Source of the DNA: CAYHZG01 sp964361105 | GTDB taxonomy: Bacteria > Patescibacteriota > Minisyncoccia > 2-02-FULL-40-12 | Length of the DNA: 9,222 nucleotides | Assembly: GCA_964361105.1 (NCBI GenBank) | Contig: CAYHZG010000017.1 | Location: forward strand, 1 to 9,222 | Reading direction: 5' to 3' | Part shown: piece by piece, positions 1-6,246 of the stretch | Position numbering within the stretch: position 1 is the first letter of the stretch | Layout: each line of letters begins with the position of its first letter | Notes under the pieces: generated by a model | Seen by the model: the letters and a program-made list of their open reading frames with translations, nothing else | What the model was told of the DNA's origin: nothing | Database searches by the model: none | Program-made: the position numbers and the translations under genes

Positions 1-388
1 ATAAAGCAATGACAATGGCAATAACGCTTTTTCTTTTTAACTCCGAGCCCAAAACCGAACCGATTGAATCAAATCTTTTTTCTTCAAGCTCTCCTAAGTT
101 TTTCAATTCGGCAAGTATCTTCTGGTGCATTTCTTCTGATACTTCCGCCATTTTTAAAATTAATCCTCGCTCCCCTGCTTCAGAAACCAAAACTTGGCCG
201 ATATTCAAATCACTGAATGTTTTCTTGATCGTGCCTATCTGAGGCCTCTCTTTTAAAAACTCCACTTCTAAAAACGAACCGCCCGTAAAATCAATCCCAA
301 GATTCAGCCCGTAAATTAAAAACAAAGCCAAGGAAATGGCCATTAAAATCAGAGAAACCGAAAACATTACTTTATAGACCTTTGCCAT
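1..388 (-). CDS. secF: Protein translocase subunit SecF, N-terminal part (runs off the left edge)
   Basis: The first 129 residues are present; the gene continues beyond base 1. The reading starts MAKVYK, followed by one hydrophobic membrane segment (about residues 7-26), then the periplasmic-side motif GLNLGIDFTGG (about 27-37). GIDFTGG is the signature of SecF; SecD has a different LGLDLxGG form. In known bacteria SecF works with SecD in the membrane, using the proton gradient to help SecA/SecYEG pull proteins out of the cell. The visible part then runs as a soluble stretch rich in Glu and Lys, and reaches a second hydrophobic segment (KSVIAIVIAL) at the edge. The ATG at 386-388 lies inside the end of msrB (17-nt overlap), so translation is probably coupled to it. 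No strong ribosome site is seen. secD is not immediately upstream, where it is usual; it could lie elsewhere. Confidence 0.9.
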   Translation of the reverse strand, partial: MAKVYKVMFSVSLILMAISLALFLIYGLNLGIDFTGGSFLEVEFLKERPQIGTIKKTFSDLNIGQVLVSEAGERGLILKMAEVSEEMHQKILAELKNLGELEEKRFDSIGSVLGSELKRKSVIAIVIAL

Positions 389-812
389 TTTTTTTATTTA
401 CCATCTTTACTAAATCTTTTTCTAACTCAAGACAAACCGAATTAATGCAGTATCTTTTTCCGCCTTTGTCTTTGGGACCACCCGCCTTGCCGGAGCTTTG
501 GCGAGGCAGGTCGTCAAAAACGTGGCCGAGATGAGCGCCGCATTCTTTGCACAAAACCTCGGTTCTGGACATACCACCGCTATAGTCGGGTTTTAATTCA
601 ATATTTTTCCGATTTGCCGGTTCAGTGAAACTTGGCCAGCCAGTTCCGGAATCAAACTTCGTATCCGAAGAAAAAAGTTCTGTCCCGCAAATGGCGCATT
701 TATACATTCCTTTTTCGTGGCTATCCCAATATTTCCCAGAAAACGGCGCTTCGGTCCTCTTCTTTCTTGCTACTTCATATAACTCAGATGGTAATTCTTC
801 GTCTTTTTTCAT
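372..812 (-). CDS. msrB: Peptide methionine-(R)-S-oxide reductase MsrB
   Basis: 146 residues. MsrB reduces the R form of methionine sulfoxide in oxidised proteins. Visible marks are two CxxC pairs that bind structural zinc (Cys39/Cys42 and Cys88/Cys91), the GWPSF block (58-62), GHVFDD (96-101) and RYCINS (120-125) with catalytic Cys122. The usual resolving cysteine of the GCGWPSF block is Thr57 here, while an extra Cys127 lies five residues after the catalytic one. Residues about 102-117 look like an insertion between HVFDD and RYCINS; the DNA there is a GC-rich palindrome (481-510). The ATG at 812 is chosen because AGGGGAAA lies just before it; an upstream ATG at 830 and a TTG at 842 have no such site. 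It lies between the ASCH gene and secF and overlaps secF by 17 nt, so it is likely co-transcribed with them. Confidence 0.93.
   Translation of the reverse strand: MKKDEELPSELYEVARKKRTEAPFSGKYWDSHEKGMYKCAICGTELFSSDTKFDSGTGWPSFTEPANRKNIELKPDYSGGMSRTEVLCKECGAHLGHVFDDLPRQSSGKAGGPKDKGGKRYCINSVCLELEKDLVKMVNKKNGKGL
481..510. repeat. GC-rich palindromic element inside msrB
   Basis: Outer arms CCCGCC and GGCAGG with inner GCC/GGC pairs form an imperfect hairpin. It matches the inserted residues in MsrB and stays in frame. It resembles the palindrome in secA at 3182-3207 (shared CCCGCC, GCC and AAGC-type core). Short palindromes of this kind are, from general knowledge, frequent in Parcubacteria genomes; here only the local pattern is seen. 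Confidence 0.6.
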
Positions 813-853
813 TTTATTTCCCCTAAACATTTTGTCATACAAAATGTCGGGCG

Positions 854-879
854 ATCAATCTCGCTTTTGCGAAATTGAT
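854..879 (-). promoter_or_regulatory. Hairpin in the msrB upstream region
   Basis: An 11-bp stem with a four-base loop lies between the ASCH gene and msrB. One pair is G-U when read on the minus strand but a C-A mismatch on the plus strand, so it fits the operon transcript. No T-run follows, so it is not a clear terminator. It may be an RNA-processing or stability element, or simply a chance hairpin. Confidence 0.35.
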
Positions 880-883
880 TTAG

Positions 884-906
884 CCATGACACTTTTTATA
901 TTTCTT
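884..906 (-). repeat. Second copy of the secA 3' tail, downstream of the ASCH gene
   Basis: These 23 bases match 1289-1311, the last codons of secA, with one difference. Read on the minus strand in the secA frame they give KKYKKCHG and a stop (TAA at 881-883). The copy starts just after the ASCH stop codon. It may be the original secA end left behind when the ASCH gene was acquired, or a partial duplication. Confidence 0.75.
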
Positions 907-907
907 G

Positions 908-1270
908 CTAAATCCGTGAGACCATCTCGAACTCTTCGCAAATAACTTTCACATTATCACCTTTGAGATTAAAGAACTTGCGGTGTTTTGCTCTCCATTC
1001 TTCAATATCCCCATCTCCTTCGCCTTCTTTCTGTATAAAATCGTAACCGACTTCCAGAAAAGGCATAATTTTAACGTTTGTACATCGGATAACACAAAAA
1101 CGTTTTTTATCTGAATCCAAAATAGCTTGATACTCACCAACTTTTGGAATCCTGCCACCATCACGATAAAGGCCCGTGGTGGCTTTTTTCTTACCGCTTA
1201 ACACGAGCTCTTTAAGCTGATCAGCCAACTCTTTATTATCGCCAAAGCCCCATTCTTGAGAAATGTTCAT
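908..1270 (-). CDS. ASCH-domain protein of the YhfF (DUF984) type
   Basis: 120 residues. The sequence follows the YhfF/DUF984 branch of the ASCH superfamily: WGFGD near the N-terminus (7-11), ELADQL, then LVLSGKKKATT (about 22-32, the conserved G-K-x-x-T element), PKVGEY, a VIRCTNV strand, EGEGD, and a WRAKHRKFF block. ASCH proteins have a PUA-like fold and are thought to bind RNA or modified nucleosides; an E. coli relative (YqfB) removes acetyl groups from N4-acetylcytidine. The substrate of this branch is not established, so no reaction is assigned. The ATG at 1270 is 11 nt after the secA stop; a GTG at 1297 inside secA is less likely because it would precede the conserved region. Direct copies of the secA tail lie on both sides, which suggests the gene arrived as an insertion. 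Confidence 0.85.
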   Translation of the reverse strand: MNISQEWGFGDNKELADQLKELVLSGKKKATTGLYRDGGRIPKVGEYQAILDSDKKRFCVIRCTNVKIMPFLEVGYDFIQKEGEGDGDIEEWRAKHRKFFNLKGDNVKVICEEFEMVSRI

Positions 1271-1281
1271 ATTTTTATCTC

Positions 1282-3891
1282 TCACGCCCCATGACACTTC
1301 TTATATTTCTTTGGACTACCATCGGGATTCTTGGCTCCGCACCAACAAGGATCATTCCTACCGATTTCCTTGCCTTTTGGGGACTTATTCACGTTAACTC
1401 GAACTGGTTGCGGTTGGGCCGGTCGCATTTCGACTCCGACTTTGAAAATCATATTCACTACCTGGCGTTTAATACTTTGCAACAATTGCTCAAACATTTT
1501 CTGACCTTCAATCCGGTATTCAACCAAAGGGTCGCGCTGGCCATAAGCTCGCAGGTTGACTGAATTTCTTAAGTAATCCATCGCCTCCAGATGATCAATC
1601 CAAAACTCATCAATCACTCGTAATAAAACAAATTTTTCAAGATTTCGCATCACCTCTTCGCCAACTTGTTTTTCTTTTTCATCATAAATACTTCTAATGA
1701 ATTCATTAATCATTATTCTTAAGTCATCACTGCTAGTCAATTCTTCTTTAATTTTAAAATCCTTATCAGTAACTGTCTTTATCGTCTCTTCAATTTCCTT
1801 AAGATTCCATTCTGCCCCTGAAGCGTGAAAAGAAATCAATTCATTAACAAATTCTTTTATATATTCTTCAATTTTTAACTTATATCCAGAGCCCTCCAAT
1901 AATTCTTTTCTTAAATTATAAATCGTTTCCCGGTGCTTATTCATTACATTGTCAAATTCCAAAACATATTTTCGGGCGTCAAAGTGGTGGCCTTCGATCT
2001 TGCTCTGAGCTTGCTCAATAGATTTACTGATTAGACCGTGTTCAATCGCTTCGTCTTCTGGAAAACCAAGTCGCTCCATTAAACTTTTGATTCTTTCGCC
2101 ACCAAAAATTCTGATTACCTCATCATCCAAGGAAACAAAGAATTGTGATAAGCCGGAATCGCCCTGCCGGCCCGAGCGACCGCGAAGCTGATTATCAATT
2201 CTCCGGGCTTCGTGGCGCTCTGTGCCAATAACTTGAAGACCGCCAAGCTCTTTTACTTTTTCGGCGTTTCCCGCCTCCGGCGGGTTCCCGCCCAAGATTA
2301 TATCCACTCCCCTGCCAGCCATATTGGTCGCCACGGTCACCTGACCCAGTTTTCCGGCCTGGGCAATAATCTGGCCTTCTGACTCATGGTTTTTTGCGTT
2401 CAAAATGTTATGAGGGATTTTTTCACGCTTGAGCATGGCTGAAAGCAGTTCATTCTTCTCAATTGAAACCGTACCGACTAAAACCGGCTGCCCTTTGAAA
2501 TGCCTTTCTTTAATTTCCTTAACTACTGCCTTCCATTTAGCCGTAGTAGTTTTATAAATCCGATCGGGCAAATCAGTCCTTATCATCGGCTTATTAGTCG
2601 GAACCACAATCACGGGAAGATTATAGACCTTATGAAACTCTTCGCTTGAAGTTGCCGCCGTCCCGGTCATTCCGGCCAGCTTTTTATACATTCGGAAATA
2701 ATTTTGGAAAGTGATGGTGGCTAAAGTCCGCGACTCCCTCTCAATTTTTACTCCCTCTTTGGCCTCAATGGCCTGATGAAGCCCCTCTGACCAGCGGCGG
2801 CCCGGCATCAGCCGGCCGGTGAATTCGTCAACAATAATGACTTCGCCGTCTTTGATTACATAATCGCGGTCGCGTTTGAATAAAACATGGGCTTTCAGGG
2901 CCTCTTCAAGATGATGAACATAGCGCATCCCAGCATGGTCATAAATATTTTGTAAGCCGAGCATCTTTTCAACTTTGTCTATACCGGCATCGGTAATGGT
3001 CACGGCTTTTAGTTTTTCATCGATATTGTAATCCTCATTCTCTCTTAAATTAGGCACAACTTTGGCAAAGGTTTTATAAAGCTCTCCGGATTCAGTATCT
3101 GGCGCGGAAATAATAAGGGGGGTTCTCGCTTCATCAATTAAAATTGAATCAACTTCATCAACAATAGCAAAGTTATGCCTGCCCGCCGAAGCCTTGGCGG
3201 AGGCGGGGCCTTTGGCTTGAACCATCTGCCCCAAATCATAAACCATGTTATCGCGCAGATAATCAAAACCGAATTCGTTGTTGGTGCCATAAGTAATATC
3301 GGCTTCATAGGCCTCACGTCTCGTCACCGGTCTTAAAAATTCATGAAAAACACGGAAGGCTCCTTCTGAATCTCTTTTCTCATCTTTTTCTGTGTGGCCA
3401 GGATCATAAAGAAAACTTGAGTCGTGATTTATGCAGCCAACGGTTAGACCAAGAGCATTGTAAATCTGCCCCATCCAAACAGTGTCGCGCCTAGATAAAA
3501 AATCATTGACGGTTACGATATGCACTCCCTGACCTGATAAAGCATTCAGATAAACTGCTAAAGTTGAGGCTAAAGTTTTGCCCTCACCGGTTTTCATCTC
3601 TGCTATTTTACCTTGATGCAAGACAATGCCGCCGATAAGCTGAACGTCAAAATGCCGTTGGTTAAGAGTTCTTTTAGCCGCTTCGCGGACCGCGGCAAAG
3701 GCCTCCGGCAATAAATCATCTAAAGTGCCTTCGTCTAAACGCTTTTTAAATTCTTCTGTTTTTTCTTTTAACTGAACATCAGAAAGCTGCTCGAATTCTT
3801 TTTCAAGTTTATTTATCTTTTCAACCACCGGCTGAACACTTTTCAAATACCTTTGATTCGCATCGCCGAAGAGCTTAGAAAATACCGACAT
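1282..3891 (-). CDS. secA: Preprotein translocase ATPase SecA
   Basis: 869 residues, full length. SecA is the ATP-driven motor that pushes unfolded secretory proteins through SecYEG. Visible landmarks are the Walker A TGEGKT (101-106), the DEVDSILIDEARTP Walker B region (245-258), GMTGTA, the GRGVDIILGG block, RIDNQLRGRSGRQGD near the end of the second helicase half, and a C-terminal zinc-binding tail with CWC and CH. The tail spacing is C-x-C-x14-CH, wider than the usual x8. Two GC-rich palindromes add residues: about 227-238 just before the DEVD block (3182-3207), and the PPEAGN stretch after LGG (2270-2284). The start at 3891 gives a good N-terminus (MSVFSKLFGD). No ribosome site precedes it, but a promoter ends 9 nt upstream, so the mRNA may be leaderless. 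The ASCH gene, msrB and secF follow in the same direction. Confidence 0.98.
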   Translation of the reverse strand: MSVFSKLFGDANQRYLKSVQPVVEKINKLEKEFEQLSDVQLKEKTEEFKKRLDEGTLDDLLPEAFAAVREAAKRTLNQRHFDVQLIGGIVLHQGKIAEMKTGEGKTLASTLAVYLNALSGQGVHIVTVNDFLSRRDTVWMGQIYNALGLTVGCINHDSSFLYDPGHTEKDEKRDSEGAFRVFHEFLRPVTRREAYEADITYGTNNEFGFDYLRDNMVYDLGQMVQAKGPASAKASAGRHNFAIVDEVDSILIDEARTPLIISAPDTESGELYKTFAKVVPNLRENEDYNIDEKLKAVTITDAGIDKVEKMLGLQNIYDHAGMRYVHHLEEALKAHVLFKRDRDYVIKDGEVIIVDEFTGRLMPGRRWSEGLHQAIEAKEGVKIERESRTLATITFQNYFRMYKKLAGMTGTAATSSEEFHKVYNLPVIVVPTNKPMIRTDLPDRIYKTTTAKWKAVVKEIKERHFKGQPVLVGTVSIEKNELLSAMLKREKIPHNILNAKNHESEGQIIAQAGKLGQVTVATNMAGRGVDIILGGNPPEAGNAEKVKELGGLQVIGTERHEARRIDNQLRGRSGRQGDSGLSQFFVSLDDEVIRIFGGERIKSLMERLGFPEDEAIEHGLISKSIEQAQSKIEGHHFDARKYVLEFDNVMNKHRETIYNLRKELLEGSGYKLKIEEYIKEFVNELISFHASGAEWNLKEIEETIKTVTDKDFKIKEELTSSDDLRIMINEFIRSIYDEKEKQVGEEVMRNLEKFVLLRVIDEFWIDHLEAMDYLRNSVNLRAYGQRDPLVEYRIEGQKMFEQLLQSIKRQVVNMIFKVGVEMRPAQPQPVRVNVNKSPKGKEIGRNDPCWCGAKNPDGSPKKYKKCHGA
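1289..1311 (-). repeat. secA 3' tail, first copy of a 23-bp direct repeat
   Basis: This segment encodes the KKYKKCHG end of SecA. The same 23 bases, with one change, recur at 884-906, exactly 405 bp away, with only the ASCH gene between. Confidence 0.75.
2270..2284. repeat. Short GC-rich palindrome in secA
   Basis: CCCGCC and GGCGGG arms surround a three-base centre. It encodes part of PPEAGN in SecA, a position where SecA proteins vary in length. It is a smaller version of the palindromes at 481-510 and 3182-3207. Confidence 0.45.
3182..3207. repeat. GC-rich palindromic element inside secA
   Basis: CCCGCC (3182-3187) and GGCGGG (3202-3207) form the outer stem; GCC/GGC form an inner stem. 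The reading frame stays open and gives the alanine-rich GPASAKASAG stretch between the MVQ and HNFAIVDEVD parts, where other SecA proteins have only a few residues. Confidence 0.65.
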
Positions 3892-3900
3892 AGCTTGAGA

Positions 3901-3929
3901 ATCATAACAAAAAGTGATCTATTTTCCAA
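3901..3929 (-). promoter_or_regulatory. Promoter of secA
   Basis: On the minus strand TTGGAA (3929-3924), a 17-bp spacer and TATGAT (3906-3901) make a good sigma-70 type promoter. Only 9 nt separate the -10 box from the ATG, so transcription would begin within about three bases of the start codon. No Shine-Dalgarno sequence is present, which agrees with a leaderless message. Confidence 0.6.
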
Positions 3930-3938
3930 GCTTTTAAC

Positions 3939-4187
3939 AAAAGAAACCTTGTATCGGCAACACCAATTTCTTCTCTTGAGCCTCTTCTTGGAAATGGCGT
4001 GGTACTTTACTTGAATTGCCGACAATGAGGGAGTTACCACCCCTTACCCTCATTATTACCGGCAATTTATTCAGAAATATCCCAGCTCGTCCCTGTGGGG
4101 ACTCGCATGGGGACTGCGTAAAGATACCGGCCATTTCACAAGACACCCTCAGATTCAGAAATTGGTATTGCCGAAAGGGTTTCTTTT
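3939..4187. ncRNA. Element C: 249-bp multi-stem folded region upstream of secA
   Basis: Long-range inverted segments nest in order. AAAAGAAACC (3939-3948) pairs with 4178-4187. 3955-3971 pairs with 4157-4173 apart from one position. 3986-3998 pairs with 4130-4143 with an A bulge. GGTACTTTAC (4001-4010) pairs with 4118-4128 with one bulge. Inside are a two-part hairpin (4015-4021 with 4060-4066; AATGAGGG 4024-4031 with 4047-4054) and a small GTCCC/GGGAC hairpin (4089-4102). There is no convincing gene here. The open frame at 3934-4401 on the minus strand crosses both C and A and has no protein-like features. It may be a structured RNA, a cruciform-forming repeat or a small non-autonomous mobile element. 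The transcribed strand is not decided: one odd pair favours minus and one favours plus. Confidence 0.55.
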
Positions 4188-4197
4188 GAAAAACTAA

Positions 4198-4424
4198 TAG
4201 CAAAAAGCGCGAGGCATATGTCTCTCGGGAAGTTCTGGAGACCGAGTCCCGATTGCGAAGCAATCGAGGATCCTCGATTCCGATGAAATCGGAATCGGGA
4301 CAGCAGGGTACCGAGCACTCAAGGCGTTGAGTGCTCGGTTGCGAGGTCGTATGTACAGCGAGCAAAACTCGCTGGGTTTCGCGAACAGTTCCCGAAGACA
4401 TATGCCGAGGGCAGCTTTTTGCTA
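4198..4424 (+). ncRNA. Element A: structured inverted-repeat element (copy 1)
   Basis: The ends pair through TAGCAAAAAGC (4198-4208) with 4414-4424, GGCATATGTC (4213-4222) with 4397-4406, and CGGGAA/GTTC (4226-4235) with TTCCCG (4389-4394) and GAAC (4383-4386). Inside are GCAG/TTGC, a 12-bp variable hairpin (4311-4338) and a 7-bp hairpin (4356-4374). Copy B has the same framework. Differences between the copies keep pairing best when A is read on the plus strand, opposite to hpf and secA. A 54-bp insert (4247-4300) that B lacks is itself two GAA-loop hairpins. The right end contains the hpf stop codon. Together with C it fills the 530-bp gap between hpf and secA. Confidence 0.65.
4247..4300. 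repeat. Nested palindromic insert in element A
   Basis: TCCCGATT and AATCGGGA close the segment. It holds a GATTGC-GAA-GCAATC hairpin (4251-4265), the palindrome GAGGATCCTC (4266-4275) and a GATTCCGAT-GAA-ATCGGAATC hairpin (4276-4296). Copy B goes straight from GACCGAG to CAGCA at this point, so the segment was gained in A or lost from B. Confidence 0.6.
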
Positions 4425-4733
4425 TCCTTTCTTTCCCAAATACTTTTTTATCTGCCTCTGGAGTTCGTCTTTAACCTGATTAATCGCAAGACGCAAGTCT
4501 TTATTCATATTTGTGGCTCGTAAAAGCTTCCCCGGTAATTTTAAGTTCGCCTCGGCATACCACACCAGGCCTTTATGATGATGACGAGAGGGCTTCCCTA
4601 TCTCTACTCTGGCTTCAACCACATTCGAGTCAATTCTTTTTAGGAACTTTTCCAAACCGCCGATTTTTTGCTCAACCCAAACTACCAAGGCATCGTCTAA
4701 TTTTATATTTTTCGGGCTGATTTCAATCTTCAT
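4422..4733 (-). CDS. hpf: Ribosome hibernation promoting factor, short form (HPF/RaiA/YfiA)
   Basis: 103 residues from the ATG at 4733. The pattern (KIEISPKNIKLDDAL, then VEQKIGGLEKFLKRI, VVEARVEIGK, WYAEANLKLPGK, and an N-MNKDLRLAINQVKDELQRQIKKY helix) is that of the S30AE fold, two helices packed on a sheet. These proteins bind the decoding centre of idle 30S subunits and protect ribosomes in stationary phase. The length fits the short type; the C-terminal dimerisation domain of long HPF is absent. A TTG at 4751 would add six residues but lies upstream of GGGAG, which serves better as the ribosome site for 4733. The gap to the znuB stop is only 4 nt, so the genes are probably coupled. The TAG stop lies in the terminal stem of element A. 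Confidence 0.9.
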   Translation of the reverse strand: MKIEISPKNIKLDDALVVWVEQKIGGLEKFLKRIDSNVVEARVEIGKPSRHHHKGLVWYAEANLKLPGKLLRATNMNKDLRLAINQVKDELQRQIKKYLGKKG

Positions 4734-4737
4734 AAAT

Positions 4738-5508
4738 TTACTTTCTCCCAAATAAGCTCAATAAAAATATCCCGATGCCGACTAAAATTATCATTGGCCC
4801 TGGTGGCAATTCATAGGCCCGGGCAATTAAAAGTCCGCTTGGCGCGGCTGCCAAGCCGAAAATTGTGCTTAAAGAAGCATATCTGGTAATACTTTGACTT
4901 AAGTTTTTGGCGGCTGTGCCAGATACGATAATCAAAGCACCCATCAGTAAAGTTCCGACGACTTTTATTCCCAAAGCCACGACTGCTGCCACTAAAATCA
5001 TGAACAAAAGATTTATCTTCCTCAATTTTACGCCATTTGCAATAGCTAAGTCCTCGGAAATCGTCCCCAAAACTAATCCTTTATAAATCTTAGAACCGAT
5101 GATAAATACCAGGACCGAGAGTATTACCGCCAATGCAGAATCAAGGAAATCAATCTTGGAAATATCGCCAAAAAGGGCTTCGCCTAATTCTTCCAATTCC
5201 GGAATAATCATTACCCCGATAGCCAAAGAAGCAACGAATAAAATCCCGATTAAGGCATCAGTCGGAAGATTGGTTCTTTTTTCAAGTAACCAGATTAGCC
5301 ACGAGGCGGCAAATAAAAAAACAAAAGCCATTAAAAACGGATTAAGCTCGTAAACCAAAGCGATTCCGATCCCAGGCAAAGCAACATGACTTAACACGTC
5401 GCCGGCTAAAGCCAAGCGCCGCAAAACCATGATTGAACCGAGATATCCGGCCGCGGCTCCGACAACGCCTGCCGTAATTAATGTAAATAATAAATTTTGG
5501 TCAATCAT
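4738..5508 (-). CDS. znuB: Metal-ion ABC transporter, membrane permease (ZnuB/MntB family)
   Basis: 256 residues from the ATG at 5508, with about eight hydrophobic membrane segments. The family block VLRRLALAGDVLSHVALPGIGIAL sits after the first segment and is typical of zinc/manganese/iron (family 3.A.1.15) permeases. Late segments include KVVGTLLMGALIIVSGTAA and a PPGPMIIL turn, also common in the family. The ATG overlaps the znuC stop as ATGA, so translation is coupled; a longer frame reaching 5598 runs inside znuC and is not the real start. The partner ATPase is znuC just upstream and hpf follows 4 nt later. No substrate-binding protein (ZnuA type) is found in the window. Zn is the likely cargo by family, but Mn or Fe cannot be excluded. 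Confidence 0.92.
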   Translation of the reverse strand: MIDQNLLFTLITAGVVGAAAGYLGSIMVLRRLALAGDVLSHVALPGIGIALVYELNPFLMAFVFLFAASWLIWLLEKRTNLPTDALIGILFVASLAIGVMIIPELEELGEALFGDISKIDFLDSALAVILSVLVFIIGSKIYKGLVLGTISEDLAIANGVKLRKINLLFMILVAAVVALGIKVVGTLLMGALIIVSGTAAKNLSQSITRYASLSTIFGLAAAPSGLLIARAYELPPGPMIILVGIGIFLLSLFGRK

Positions 5509-6218
5509 TTGTGAGTATGGGAGTAAATCCCTACCTCTGCTCCATAAAGTTTTTTCAACTCTTCTGTACTCAAGGCCTGGTGCGGCGGCCCAAAACATAT
5601 TTTTTCCTTATTCAAACATAAAACATTATTAGCATATTGATAAACCACATGAATATCATGGGAAATAAAAATAATCGTTAGATCATGCTCGTCTCTTAAT
5701 TTTTTAAGCAGATTATAAATTGTCTCTTCACCGCCAATATCAATTCCAGTGGTTGGTTCGTCAAAAAGAAGAACTTTTGGATTGCCCAAAAGAGCAAAAG
5801 CAATTAGTATTTTCTGGAGCTCGCCGCCCGAAAGCACCCCAAGCGGCTGATTTAATAGATGATGGATTAAATGATGTTCGTCGTGAGTGCTAAAACCCAC
5901 CCATTTTAAAACTTCGGCTATTTTGTTTCTGCCGCCTTTATAACTTAAAAACTCATTGACGCTTAATGGCATATGGCGATCAACAATGAATCTTTGAGGA
6001 ACATAGCCGACTTTGACGCCGTCTTGCCAAAGGAATTTTCCTGAATAAGGCACTAATCCCAAAAGGGTTCTAAACAAAACTGTCTTCCCTGCCCCGTTTG
6101 GCCCGATGACTGCGGTAATATCACCTTTCTTAATTTCAAAACTCAAATCTTCAAGAATTTTATTGCCGTCAAAAGCAACGTTTAAGTTTTCAACTTTAAG
6201 GATTGGTTCGTTTGACAT
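5505..6218 (-). CDS. znuC: Metal-ion ABC transporter, ATP-binding subunit (ZnuC/MntA family)
   Basis: 237 residues, standard length. Walker A GPNGAGKT (39-46), Q-loop Gln75 in VPQRF, signature LSGGELQ (129-135), Walker B VLLFDEP (149-155) and the switch His187 in FISHDIH are all present, so the protein should be active. It would drive ZnuB by ATP hydrolysis on the cytoplasmic side. Between the Q-loop and signature lies THDEHHLIHH (111-120), five histidines in ten residues, and the C-terminus ends HTHK; both could bind metal, which is inference. The ATG at 6218 has no ribosome site; a TATTAT box ends 8 nt upstream, which suggests a leaderless message. Structured element B lies just upstream. 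Confidence 0.94.
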   Translation of the reverse strand: MSNEPILKVENLNVAFDGNKILEDLSFEIKKGDITAVIGPNGAGKTVLFRTLLGLVPYSGKFLWQDGVKVGYVPQRFIVDRHMPLSVNEFLSYKGGRNKIAEVLKWVGFSTHDEHHLIHHLLNQPLGVLSGGELQKILIAFALLGNPKVLLFDEPTTGIDIGGEETIYNLLKKLRDEHDLTIIFISHDIHVVYQYANNVLCLNKEKICFGPPHQALSTEELKKLYGAEVGIYSHTHK

Positions 6219-6226
6219 CGTTTAAA

Positions 6227-6232
6227 ATAATA
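6227..6232 (-). promoter_or_regulatory. Likely -10 box of the znuC-znuB-hpf operon
   Basis: TATTAT on the minus strand, 8 nt before the znuC ATG. The -35 at 17-bp spacing would be a poor TTTTCG that overlaps the end of element B. No inverted repeat resembling a Zur operator was recognised. Confidence 0.4.
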
Positions 6233-6246
6233 ACAGATTGAAAGGT

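Noticed and set aside
3934..4401. 155-codon open frame on the minus strand
   Set aside because: It crosses two unrelated folded elements, has low-complexity content with no protein-like pattern, and lacks a ribosome site. The base pairing explains the region better.
3892..4421. tRNA, tmRNA, RNase P or SRP RNA in the gap
   Set aside because: None of their conserved core motifs could be found in A or C on either strand.
4738..5598. Longer znuB start at 5598
   Set aside because: The extra 30 residues lie in znuC and are not family-like. The ATG at 5508 overlaps the znuC stop in the common ATGA form.
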